From Escallonia rubra (lineage: Eukaryota > Streptophyta > Magnoliopsida > Escalloniales > Escalloniaceae): 64,000 nt of DNA. Shown one piece after another: positions 11,631-22,900 of the stretch (its first letter is position 1; each line of letters opens with the position of its first letter). Under the pieces are notes generated by a model that did no database searches, was not told the DNA's origin, and worked only from the letters and a program-made list of their open reading frames with translations. Location of the stretch: positions 1-64,000 of the forward strand of contig JAVXUO010002277.1 in assembly GCA_033065855.1 (NCBI GenBank). Reading direction: 5' to 3'. Both the position numbers and the translations under genes were made by a program.

Positions 11631-12996
11631 GGGGAAAATAGGGAATGACCCCCTCTACTTTACACGTTGTGCGATTTGCCCCCCTCCACTTCAAAATTAA
11701 CCACTAAACCCCCCCACACTTACAGAAATTGGGCACCTTAGACGGGTCCGTTATGAATAGTGTGAAATGACCAAAATACCCTTATTTCTTTATTAGTTAA
11801 TGACCCCCTGTACTATACACGGTGTGCAATTTCCCCCCCTCAACTTCAAAATTAACCACTAAACCCCCTTACACTTACAGAAATTAGGGCACCTTAAATG
11901 AAAACCGTTAAATTTAAATGACAATGTTGCCCATGACCCTCCCCCCCCCCACCCGTTAGACCAGTCGCCCACCCCATTCTACGTTACCAGATTCACCGCA
12001 AACAAAGGATTGTCGCAATCTGCACCTCCTCCTCTGGTTAACCCCGCTACAATTGGTAATTCACTGAGCACAACCACTGGTCTTTTTCTCCGACCACCAG
12101 GGAGTTACAAAACAAAAAGGAACCACGGTTGCCGTTGGTATATCACAGGCTCAACAACTCCCATGATCCGCATCATAGTACCCACACTTCTAGGCAACGC
12201 CCCCGACTTTTTGCTGTCCGGCTACACATCGTCGTGAGTTGCCTCCTCGCTGCCATTTCCCACCACCTTGCGTCTGCAAGCCAGTGGGGCTTCTTCATCG
12301 GCCACCAACCGACTGGCGCAATCAACACCGGTAACATCAATCCCCACAGAGACAGGCTATCAGCGTCTGATTGCCGCACATCCGTCCAGATCCCTGCCAC
12401 CACGATCGACGACCACGTCCCCAAATCGCAGGTCTAACCTCCGTCGTCGTGCCACCCCAATCCGTAACATCGCGCCAAGCAGCGTCACATGACCACCTTG
12501 ACTGGCTACAGGCCGATGGGGCTGCACCAGATTCGCGATGACGTTGTTGCCACAGTCGTATGCGAGTAGCGTGTGTGTATGTTTGCAGTGGGTGCGCGTC
12601 TGTGTCTGGGCTTAGTGCATGCGTGCGTGCGTGCGTGCTGGGTGTGCGTGGAGTGTGTGTATGTGGGATTGAGTAAAAAGTTTGAGAGGAGAGAAAAATA
12701 AGTTGAAAGTTTAGGGGGGTTTAGTGGTTATGTTTGAAGTAGAGGGGGGGAAAGCGCACACCGTATATAGTACATGGGGTCATTAGTTAATTACCCATAA
12801 CAGAATGGGCAAAAATGTCATTTACAAAAAAAATCGTTAGTCAACGCGCGTGTTGACCACGCGCTGTTAAATTTAACGGTTTTCGTCTAAGATGCCTAAT
12901 TTCTGTAAGTGTGGGGGGGTTTAGTGGTTAATTTTGAAGTGGAGGGGGGCAAATCGCACAACGTGTAAAGTAGAGGGGGTCATTCCCTATTTTCCC
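11631..12996. mobile_element. Mutator-like element (element C) inserted in the LINE poly(A) tail
   Basis: Near-identical inverted repeats of over 100 bp pair 11632-11745 with about 12885-12996: GGGAAAATAGGGAATGACCC at both outer ends and the same text through TTAACCACTAAACCCCCC and ACACTTACAGAAATT. A second, diverged copy of the same repeat follows inward on each side (about 11800-11925 and 12710-12800), so each arm is itself a tandem duplication. Flanking DNA on both sides is poly(A), consistent with a 9-bp A-rich target duplication. The interior (about 11960-12680) is GC-rich with small ORFs and no transposase. Confidence 0.8.
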
Positions 12997-13019
12997 AAAA
13001 AAAAAAAAAGGCAAAGAAA

Positions 13020-14806
13020 ACCCTAAAATTGACTATAGATCGCTAATCAAGCAATCAAATATGGACCCCTAGATTCAAATTCAGAAACAAATTTATATAA
13101 CAAAAAGGTGTTATGCACTTTATGACACCCTAAATAGGTCTTTACTTGTTTTTTGTAATTCTATTAATTTAATTAAAAGAAAAATAAACCCTAATTTACC
13201 TAATTCTTGCTTTGATCTCACCAAATGGGCTGACTGGCCTACGTATTCGATTGGACTTCATGTAGTTCCGATCCTAAAGAGGTGACTTAGACTCTAATCT
13301 CTGGGATTTATGAAAATAGTTATGTGTGTAAATCCTATCATATGAGTATTGAAAAAAGATATTTGAAGGACCAGATAACAAAAGTGGGGAGAGGATTTAA
13401 TCTTCTTTAACTAGAAAAGTAGAGAATTTTTACCTTTGATATGGATTTACTGACTGTTAGTTTGATTTTATCAACATGGAAGAAGATTGCAATAACAAGT
13501 GCGTGTATGTATCTATGTATGAATATATATGCACGGGGAAGGGGATCACAATATGTAATCCACGTAACAATTACAGCGTTTGGGAATTTGCATTAACAAC
13601 CTTTTCTAGAAAGAAAACCCCACTTGCCATTAAATTGTGCGTTAGTAAAATCAAAATGAGCCTATAACCTAATTGAAGGCAATCTAAACTATCATACTCT
13701 AACCTGTATTAAACCCAACATAAATAAACTGGATACACAAGACTGGAATAAAATAAAAAAATAGTCTATAAAAAATAGTCTAATCGAGCCGACTAGATTG
13801 GACTAAAATAAAAGGGCATAAGTCTTATAAGAAAGGACGATTAACTGAACTGGATTGAACATGATTGTTCTAAACTAGACTAATATATAATGAATATAAT
13901 GCTATAAAAGCAAAGTAAATACATTGTGCTTGAACTCGACTGAACTAGACTTGATTGCACTGGAGTGGAAAGGACATGAATAAAAGACAAAATAAAAGTC
14001 TACAAAAATGAGGTATCTACATTGAGTTTGATTCTCGTTGTTAAACCTTTAAATGATCGCCGACGGTAATCTCGGGGATCTCAGGTGACGAATCACTTAT
14101 CTCTGGAAACGTCTCCTTATTCTCTGTCCAAATGTATAAGTAGATCAAATTTATGTAGATCTTACATTAAAACTTTTACAAAATTCCTACCACCGGCAGG
14201 GACTTTGGTCACCTGCAATGCCGGACTCTATATCACTAGAATCATGTTTCCACTACTTACTCAGCTACGTCAACAAACCAAAATTCATTTTTGTAGATCT
14301 ACAGTCAAGTGTACATGAGCTTGCTATATTTTGTATTTTACCATTTTGCAACTCCAGTTACCATCATGTCATGGCTTTTTCAATGACATTCTTAGAGCTC
14401 GTGCTAATATTGGCATGTTCAAGCATTTATTATTTTTCTTCTCTTGGTTCTATGGTCCATCATATATTCATGTTCATACTGAACCAGGCTCTTCATCTGT
14501 AAGTGATCATATTATGGATGAGATTAGCGTTGCAGAATTATGTGGTAGACTGGTTTTGTTCGTTAAGGTTGTGCTTTTGTTTGTTAAGGTTGTGCTTGGT
14601 TTACCCTTTCTATTTGTCTTTTTGGTTTGCATCTTAGTTGGAAGTGCCTTATTTTGGCTCCCACTTTTGGAGCCTTTGGTTGGTTTGTTATTGTCGCGCA
14701 AGGAGGGTTGGGGAGGAGTAAGGTAGGGGGAATTGGGGAAGGGGTCAAGCTCGGTTTGTAGCACTTTGTAGTGGATAGTTTTAATCGGTCTTTTTTGGGG
14801 ACTTCT
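13020..14806. other. Gene-free stretch
   Basis: Mostly AT-rich DNA with short ORFs. About 14669-14760 (TTTGTTATTGTCG then GCAAGGAGGGTTGGGG and GGTCAAGCTCGGT) is a diverged copy of the block that recurs near 16018 and 16428, so part of this is an older repeat family. No gene was recognised. Confidence 0.4.
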
Positions 14807-14815
14807 TAAGTTTAA

Positions 14816-15972
14816 AGGATAATTGGGTAAGGTTCCTGAGGCTAGGGTGAAATTACACACGTGTCCATTAAGTTTGGACAAAGTACACTTATATCCGTTG
14901 ACCAAACAGAATCTTAAAAAACCTAACGGTTTTAATAAAATGACTTTATTACCCTTGAGTTAGAATGTTATTTGCTTTCAAATGCCATTACTTCATCTGC
15001 TCTTCTTTCTCTTCCTTTTCTCTTCATTCGTTCTCCCCTCTCCGTTGGCCTTTGCGAGCCATTAGAGCAAGTAAGAGAACCTACCATGAATGAACTTAAA
15101 TAACCACAAATTTTGACCGGATTGTACACCTTTGTGTCTGGCTTGGCTATGTATATTGATGTACATAAAGAACCCACACTGAGCACATGTGGGGTGAGGG
15201 GAAGGGCCTGCCGGCATGGTGGGGTGTGGGAGGGGCTGCCACCGTGGTGGGGTGAGGAAGGGGCTGCCGTCGGGGTGGGTAAGGGAAGGGGTAGTCAGCG
15301 GCGTGTGTGTGGGAAGGCACTGCCAGCAGTGGGCGGGCGACTTGAAGATCTGCTCCCTTACGCTGCCCGACCCATTTATTCTCTCTCCCTTATCTCTCTC
15401 ACGCGCGCTTTAGGGTTTGGGACGGCGGGTGAAAATGAGATGGTGAGGAGGTGAAATAGGGTTTTAGAGAGAGAGGGCTGCCAGCGGCGTGGGTTTGGGA
15501 AGGGACTGCCAGCGGCGTAGGTATGGGATGGGCTTGCCGGCGTGGTGAGGTAGGTTGGGGAGAGGCTGCCGGCGTGGTGGGGCGAGGGGGGCTGCCAGCG
15601 GCGTGGGACCGGGGGGGGGAGGGGGCTGCTGGTGGCGTGGGCGGGGGGAGGGTGATTTCAGATCTAGAGTTTCAAAATAAATTTGGGGAGAGAGAAACCC
15701 AGTAATTTTGAAAATTAGGTATTTACCCTAATTAAACAATTAAGATTTTAAAATTTTGTATATCATGTATATACAATATAGGGTAGTATTGGTATTTAGA
15801 AAATACACATGAATGACATCAGCCAAAAAGTGCAATTTTTTAACAGATCTGGAACAGATGGATAAGGCAGATACATTTTTAAAGTTTTTGGTCACAGTAT
15901 GTTACATTTTGAAACTTAATGTCCTTGACCGTAATTTTACCCTAATCTCAGGGACATTGTTGTAATTATCTC
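14816..15972. mobile_element. Non-autonomous Mutator-like element (element D), perfect 9-bp TSD
   Basis: Left end AGGATAATTGGGTAAGG and TTCCTGAGGCTAGGGTGAAATTAC; right end on the other strand GAGATAATTACAACAATG and TCCCTGAGATTAGGGTAAAATTAC. The flanks are identical 9-mers TAAGTTTAA (14807-14815 and 15973-15981). The interior is a GC-rich block (about 15185-15660) with repeated GGGGCTGCC and GGCGTGG motifs and gives glycine- and tryptophan-rich chance ORFs. No transposase. It is related to element B. Confidence 0.85.
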
Positions 15973-16002
15973 TAAGTTTAATGGGTCTTTTTTTTGTGGC
16001 CA

Positions 16003-16822
16003 CCTTAAGTTTGGTTTGGTTTGTTATTGTCGTGCAAGGAGGGTTGGGGGTGGCGCAAAGGTGGGTGGGTCAAGCTCGGTATAGCGCTCTGTAGTGGCTA
16101 GAACTAGGGGTGAGCACTGTTCAGTTTGGTTCGGTTTGGGGGCTTAACCGCAAACCAAACCAATGGACCTCGGTTCACAAATTCTTGAACCAAACCGAAC
16201 CAATACACCTCGGTTTGAACGGTTTAAACGGTTCAAATTAACGGTTCAGATTGGTTTGGGTATCGTTTAAACATTATTTTCTTTCAAAGAAAAATAAAAG
16301 TCCAGTAAACCAAAGTTACATTACAGTTGAATTACATGATAAATTGAAAACACTAATCAGGTTAACAAGTAAAAATTACATTACAATGATAAGCGATCTT
16401 TTTTTTTTTCCTCCTTAAGTTTGGTTTGGTTTGTTATTGTCGTGCAAGGAGGGTTGGGGGTGGCGCAAAGGTGGGTGGGTCAAGCTCGGTATAGCGCTCT
16501 GTAGTGGCTAGAACTAGGAGTGAGCACAATTCGGTTTGGGGGCTTAACCGCAAACCAAACCAATGGACCTCGGTTCACAAATTCTTGAACCAAACCGAAC
16601 CAATACACCTCGGTTTGAACGGTTCGGTTTGAACAGTTCGGTTTGAACGATTTAAACGGTTCAAATTAACGGTTCGGATTGGTTTGGGTATCGTTTAAAC
16701 ATTATTTTCTTTCAAAGAAAAATAAAAGTCCAGTAAACCAAAGTTACATTACAGTTGAATTACATGATAAATTGAAAACACTAATCAGGTTAACAAGTAA
16801 AAGTTACATTACAATGATAAGT
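16003..16822. repeat. About 410-bp tandem duplication across an hAT left end
   Basis: Copy 1 (16003-16396) and copy 2 (16413-16822) share host DNA (CCTTAAGTTTGGTTTGG, GCAAGGAGGGTTGGGGGTGG, GCGCTCTGTAGTGGCTAGAAC), the hAT terminus TAGGNGTGAGCAC and the following repeat-rich text. Copy 2 has extra CGGTTTGAACAGTT units. A T-rich tract precedes both copies. Confidence 0.85.
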
Positions 16823-17675
16823 TCTAAAGATAAACCAATTTAGTGTTTGTCCTTCCTCTTCAAGATCCGTTTCCTCTTTCCCAAATGGAGTGTTAGTGGA
16901 GGAAAGAGCTTATAGAACCAGTTACAAATCAAAGGAAGATGAGAAAATAGCCTTCATTGCACTACTTTGTTTTCTTCCTAGAGTGCCCTACTGATCTATT
17001 GTGAATATATAAGCAGTGTTCATTGAATACTCTTAAAATCCGGGTGGCTGGTAAAGATTTTCCACCAAACTATCTATAACCTTGAAGCTTTATCATTTCC
17101 AAAAACTAGCTAACCTTGAAGGAGAAATGGCGAGGCAGGTCCAGAAGAAATATGGCAACAATTTGATTTCAGACAACAGGCCTTACTTTGGATGGCAAAA
17201 CAAGTTGATCTAGGAAGAAACTAGTTTATCTATGTATCCAAAATGCCAAACCCAGGTCCTTCAAGATCTGTTTCTCTACGTATCCAGATTTGGGTATTGA
17301 GTAAGATGGGGCTGCTGATGTATGAACCTGAAAGTGGGGCGGCTGAAGAAGAGTAGGTTGAAAATGAAATGAATTAGGGTAAATGAAGTGAGAAAACTAT
17401 TAACTAGAGCAAAAGGACAAGGTATATATAGTAGAGTAACTAGGGTATATTCAGCTAACCAAGGTAAGGTATAGCATTTTTTAAGGATAATATAAGTCAT
17501 CGGTTCGGTTCAGTGCCGGTTTGGAATTTCTGAACCGTGAACCGAACCGAACCAGCCTCGGTTTGAAATTTTGAACCCAAACCATTCAAGCTTATTAACG
17601 GTCCGGATTCAATCGGTTCGGTTTCCTCGGTTTGCACGGTTCGACTCGGTTTGAACGGTTAGTTGCTCACCTCTA
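16105..17675. mobile_element. hAT-type non-autonomous element, perfect 8-bp TSD
   Basis: The left terminus TAGGGGTGAGCAC and the right terminus (other strand) TAGAGGTGAGCAA are flanked by identical GCTAGAAC (16097-16104 and 17676-17683). Subterminal regions are rich in AACCGAACC / GGTTCGGTT repeats, as is common in this plant hAT-like group. Because of the tandem duplication the left end exists twice (16105 and 16515); the original element was probably 16515-17675. No transposase was seen. Confidence 0.8.
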
Positions 17676-17683
17676 GCTAGAAC

Positions 17684-18311
17684 TAAACAGTCTTGTTTGG
17701 GGCTGCTTTGGTGCATAGGTGGACTTTGCCTAGTGTGGTGATGTGAGTCCTTCTTGTGGGTTATTTGACAGCACTTGTTTTGTCTCGCCATGACCTGTCT
17801 TCTTCTTGACTAATTTCATAGTTTGTTGTTGCTTTCTTTTGGAAGATGTCTTCTCTTCCTATGTCATTCTTCTTTTAGTAGCATCTATCTATAGGTTTTA
17901 GGTGGGTTGATCAGATTTGAAGGTAGTGGGTAGTCCTGTCCCTTGCTGGAGACTAAAGTTAAATTTGTTGAGGTTCGAATAATTTGCAGATTAAGCAACA
18001 AAGGATAACCGCACTATCTATACGATGCATTTTTCTTTTAACATTTGACGTGACCGGACTGCTATTGAACACGGTTATGGCTCATTTGGTTATAGAAGGT
18101 TCTTATTACTTAATTGTATTGTTATCATGTACTAATTGATATGGCACGGAAGAAAGAAAAAGAAAGGAATAGTAATATCATTGAGAATGTCTCTATGTTA
18201 CGTTTTTGTTTGTTGCATTTTAGATCAACTAGTCAGGACGGCTTTAAAACCTTTAGTTAATTCTGAAAAAGAGTTCTCGCCCTAATGATTACCTATTCTT
18301 ATAACTAATTA
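17684..18311. other. Gene-free stretch
   Basis: Pyrimidine-rich plus strand with short ORFs only. It continues the host sequence that the hAT element interrupted. Confidence 0.4.
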
Positions 18312-18850
18312 TCTATACTATATATAAAGAGAATGGTCCTTTTGGTGTAGCACCCTTAACTATCTATTTAGAATGGTAACAAGTGTTATTGCAAGAATTT
18401 TTTTAAAAAAGTGACACAAAGTAAAAATCTTAAATGATAAATAACTACCTATAATGACATGTTTGGTTTTACAATTTCAAATTTATATTATAAAATGTTA
18501 ACATTAAATACATGTTATGCTTAATTTTTTCAACTACGTAGCTACAATGATGACAAATGACACTCCAAATTTGTTTTAAAAAAGTGATACAAAATAATTT
18601 TTTTAAAATGGTAAATAAGTACCTATAAGCACATGTTTACTTTTCATAATCTAAAATTCATTAAAAAGATATTGTTAAAATATATTTTAAAGGTAGAGTT
18701 TGACATAATAAGTAAGTTGTTGAAAAATAACACAAAATAAAAACTTAAATAACAAATAACTATACATACATGATGTTTGATTATTTTGAATAAAAAATAT
18801 TTTATTAACTTTATTTTTGCATACTCATCACATGCGCGTGCCACGGTTAG
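18312..18850. mobile_element. Possible non-autonomous Helitron remnant
   Basis: The start TCTATACTATATATAAAGAG resembles plant Helitron 5' ends, and the end CACATGCGCGTGCCACGGTTAG has a GC-rich, partly self-complementary stretch followed by a decayed CTRR-like terminus. The interior is AT-rich and non-coding. The 3' flanking base is G, not the expected T, so the call is tentative. Confidence 0.4.
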
Positions 18851-19690
18851 GGTTGTATACGAACTGAGTTCGAGTGGGACATGGGTGTGTTCGAACTCAA
18901 TTCGTTGTAAGTTTTGATATGTTCAAGCTCGGTCAAGAACCAAAACATAGATGTTTGAACTCGACTTGAGTTCGTGACTGTAAAATTTGGGCTCGACTTG
19001 TTTGACTCGTTTAACAATACGAGTCAAACTCGAGTTTAGAAACTCGCCTCGTGTACATGTTCAACTTCCAACAAAATCCCTAAAAATTGCAAAAAATCCT
19101 CAAATCTTTCCTTCTAATCAAGCTATGTGAAGCAAACCAATATTACTGAAGATACAAGGAAGGAAGCATAATAAAAAAACACTATAAAAGAGATCTTGAT
19201 TGGTTGGCGATGAAGACATAGAAAATAAGATGACGCATGCACCGGCGACGGAAAGATAATTGCGTCGAAGATAGGCGAAGCTGCATCACTAATCACGAAT
19301 CTTCGGGCATCGGTGGTTGCATATATAAGAAAATGGCTCGATTAGAGTAGCTTGACTTTCTTCTGTTATTCTTGCACAGGCGGTTGCCTTTTTCCTCGGG
19401 ATGGATCGAAATTGAGAATGATCGGCGTCGTAGCCATGATGTGCGTTGTAGAGAGAGAGAGAGAGAGAGAGAGAGGCTATCTGCAATCTGTGAGGCGTGT
19501 GTGTGTTTAATTGTTAAGACAAGTTGTTCATGAACACGTTTGTAAATATTTTGGAGAGTTCGTGTTTGACTTGTTTAATAAACGAGATCTAAAAACTTGT
19601 TCACATTATGTTCCTATATTATATGAACGAATGTGAACATATTTTATAAAGAACGAATCACAAGCTGTTCTTGAACGGCTCGATTCATTT
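18851..19690. mobile_element. Decayed hAT-like repeat rich in GAGTTCGAACTCG motifs
   Basis: The stretch starts GGGTTGTATACGAACTGAG and ends (other strand) GTAAATGAATCGAGCCGTTC, with dispersed TTCGAACTC and GACTCGTTT motifs. A (GA)n run sits at 19451-19474. No clean target duplication was found. Confidence 0.35.
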
Positions 19691-19767
19691 ACGCCGGCAA
19701 CAGTAGCAAGTGATCCTTTATACAAATATTTTTTCACTTAAATAAAAAAGTCGTCTCTCTCCTCTGA

Positions 19768-19812
19768 CACGTGTACATGATTGTGTAGACACGTGCGATG
19801 TTTGCGCGGGAA
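19768..19812 (+). promoter_or_regulatory. Two G-boxes and an E2F-like motif upstream of the WD40 gene
   Basis: CACGTG occurs at 19768-19773 and 19790-19795, each preceded by GA. TTTGCGCGGGAAG follows at 19801-19813, which is E2F-like but not a perfect consensus. They lie 90-135 bp upstream of the proposed ATG. G-boxes bind bZIP and bHLH factors; whether they act here is inference. Confidence 0.45.
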
Positions 19813-19900
19813 GCCGCAACTGTAATAACAGTAAACAAAGTGCTGAACGCTCCGCCGCCGTGCACTTCCCTCCCCGAATTTGGCCGTTTGCAGTTACTAC

Positions 19901-22900
19901 ATGGGAAGCCACTCTTCGCTGGATGCTTACCTCGTCCCTCTCCGTTCACCTGACCAAAACCAAAACCCTAAACCCAGTAGACGGTACCTTTTTTACTCAC
20001 TCTTCTTTCTTCAGATTTACCAAAGTTACGGCTGATTGGGTGTAGCTTCACTTACTAGCCCCTTTTTTTTTGTGGATTCAAGGCCTCGATGGAAGAGGGT
20101 TTTGGGTGAATTGAACGGCAAATTTGACCCTAAGTATCGCCACGAAATTTCTGGTATATTCATGCAATCATTTTCTGAGGTACTTTTTTTCTTTTTTGTT
20201 GGACCTTTTTTATGATTCCCAAATCAAAATATGTCGGCTAACATTTTTTTGGGTTTAATTTTCATTTCAATTGCGGGAAGATCGGAGCGTTTCCTCATTC
20301 ATATCACATCAATGGAGCACCGTGTCAGTCGCATGTATGCAGCTCTACTTCTCGCTCAACTAAGTTAATTTTGCCTTTTGTTTTTCCTACAATTTTTGTT
20401 TTTTGCGATGCTTCGGATATTTATTCAGGGGAACTCATAGCCACACTCCACTTTCAAGACTACATAATTTTAGCTACACATTTTTGGTCTTTAGCGGCGA
20501 AAAAGTGGAGTGTGATCATTGATCCCCTTTCATTAGTTGCCAAGAACCTGTGGGAAGAACAAGGGAAGTATAAATGGAATTGGAATCCTATCATATGATC
20601 GTATGTAGGCTTGTTTCATGCGACGGAGATCTTTAATTAAATCCTTCGCTTCGTGGTTTTGTGCAGGTAAATTGGGTCGGTAGTGGAGGGTTCGTGGGCA
20701 ATCCATTTCCATTCAGAAAGAAAGTACTCTGTTTCCCTCATTTAACTTGTATCTGTGTAGATTCTCGTGTCGTCTTGTCAAAGATGATTTGGTGGCATTT
20801 TTGTTCGAGTTTTCTGCCACTTAAAGCATGATATTATGTATAAACCACAAACCAGAATGTGTCCAGTTGATGCGTCACATGCTTATGGTGCATCATTTGA
20901 TCATCTAAACACGATAGCACATTTTTGTGTTATTAAGTGAACCTACGAAACACTTGCATTGCCTAAGGTTCAATTGAGATTCTTAATACCTTATGGCAGT
21001 GCAAAATTTGAGATTGCCATTGTGTTCCGAGACTTGAATATCTGTTAATATGCTTTTACTTGTTTAAGACACTGACGTAACCTTTCTGATCATGCCAGTA
21101 TGTCGTCGTTTAAATTCCGAGCCTTATATTTTCTTAAGTTTTGTTGTATACTTTAAAAATCATGACAATTCAAATACATCTACTAAGCTGGCTATTGCCT
21201 CTGGCTCACTGGCTAGGCTATGCCCTTAGGTAATTTCCCGTATATGAAGGTTAAACAGCTCTATCATGGTTGTTTTTTGTAGTAGTAAGGAGGTTGAGGG
21301 TGAGGTAAGAGGTACCTAAGAAGAATATTGTCGTGTATGTCGTGGAATAATGGTGAGATTTCGGGTATCTCTTAGAATAATGGTGCAAAAAGACTTCAAA
21401 TGGACAAAAACTATTTTGTGAAGAACCCATTTTTTTCTCAGCAGGGTGATCAGCGAGAAACAACTTGGAATGTTGTATTTCTCAATCCCATTTAGCTAAA
21501 AAGCTCATGGATATTGAGGTTCTATAACGCTACTTCCTCATCTATGAAGATGCTACTTCCTCTTTTGTGTTCTAGTTCCTTTTTGATAGGTTATCAATGC
21601 CTACCCATTTCGATATCCTTCTTTATCCCCAGGGGCTCATGCCTCTTATTTTCTTGTCAATTCTGAAGTATTTCTAATCTTGATGAAATTTCATTTCGGT
21701 TCTTCCCTCCATTTCATTTTCTCCTATTCTTCTACAGGAAGGGTGTCTCCGCATTAGAATTTGACTCCAAGGTAATGCTACATCATTATTCACACAGTTA
21801 AAGTTTTATACCATATGTCTGTCGTTTTGTACTTGAGTAGGCATATTTAGTCATGTCATGGTTACATGGAAATCTTACTAGAGATCCTGCTGAAGTATAA
21901 CAGATGGCGACACAAGACTAAAGAATTGTTCCATATGAATTGTAGTTATAACCTAACATGATCTATGCTACGGAAAAAAGAAGCTCTGATATGCACTCTG
22001 GAATTATAGTATCTAATTCAACGACATTTTTAACTATACATAAGAAAGTTAGCTTTCAGATGTACAGCCTGTTTAAGTGTAGCTTTCAAATGATGTTGAA
22101 AACACATTTTACCTAAGAGGGTTGAATTCGTCAGAGAATAGAGAGATTAAAACAAGAACTTATTTAAGGCTCTAAACTGCAAATATTTTGTCGTAGAATA
22201 TCTTACAAAATGTCAGATTTAGTGAACATAACTGAGCATTATAGTAGAAGTGAAAGTTGTTTTATTTGGTGCATACAAACCTAATTTTGTAATAGTGTTC
22301 CACTTGATTTTTATGATTACATTGCATTTTTTAATTTACAAGTCCCATTGTTTAGGTAAAACGATGCATATATCTACGGGAAATACCAACGCAAATAATC
22401 TCTTAGACTAGACCACCTTTTTAGGTTGAATCATTGTTACCTGGTTTGTCGTTCACTGCGGAATGTGGTATGGTTATGGGTGTGCGGTATGTCGTGGATG
22501 TGCGGTCCATGGGGGTAAGGTTTAGTCGGTTCATTATTTGAGGCCATGGTTTGCTGAGGATCACTTCTTTGGTTCCTATGGCATGGATGAAGAGGTGTCA
22601 ATCTGACCTTTTCTTACTAACTTAAATCAACACCACTGTACCAAAATTTGGAACACAAATTTTCAGTGCGCTAGAGTTGGAGAACTATTACGGCAGAGTG
22701 CCATGTTTCTGGTTGCCGGTACCAGTACGTGGGATTTGGGGGCGGGGAGGAAGAACTAGACAACTCTGGGTTGAATGATATTCCTTCTTAATTGTTCGAA
22801 GTACTAATATGCGGGGTATTGAATTTAAGACATGCACCGCCTAAATATTTTAGAGCTCTAGTTCTTGCATCCTGTTATATAATAGCTGTGACATTCTCAC

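Noticed and set aside
15113-15705. Gly/Arg/Trp-rich ORFs in element D
   Set aside because: Repeated GGGGCTGCC-type DNA inside a TIR element gives chance open frames.
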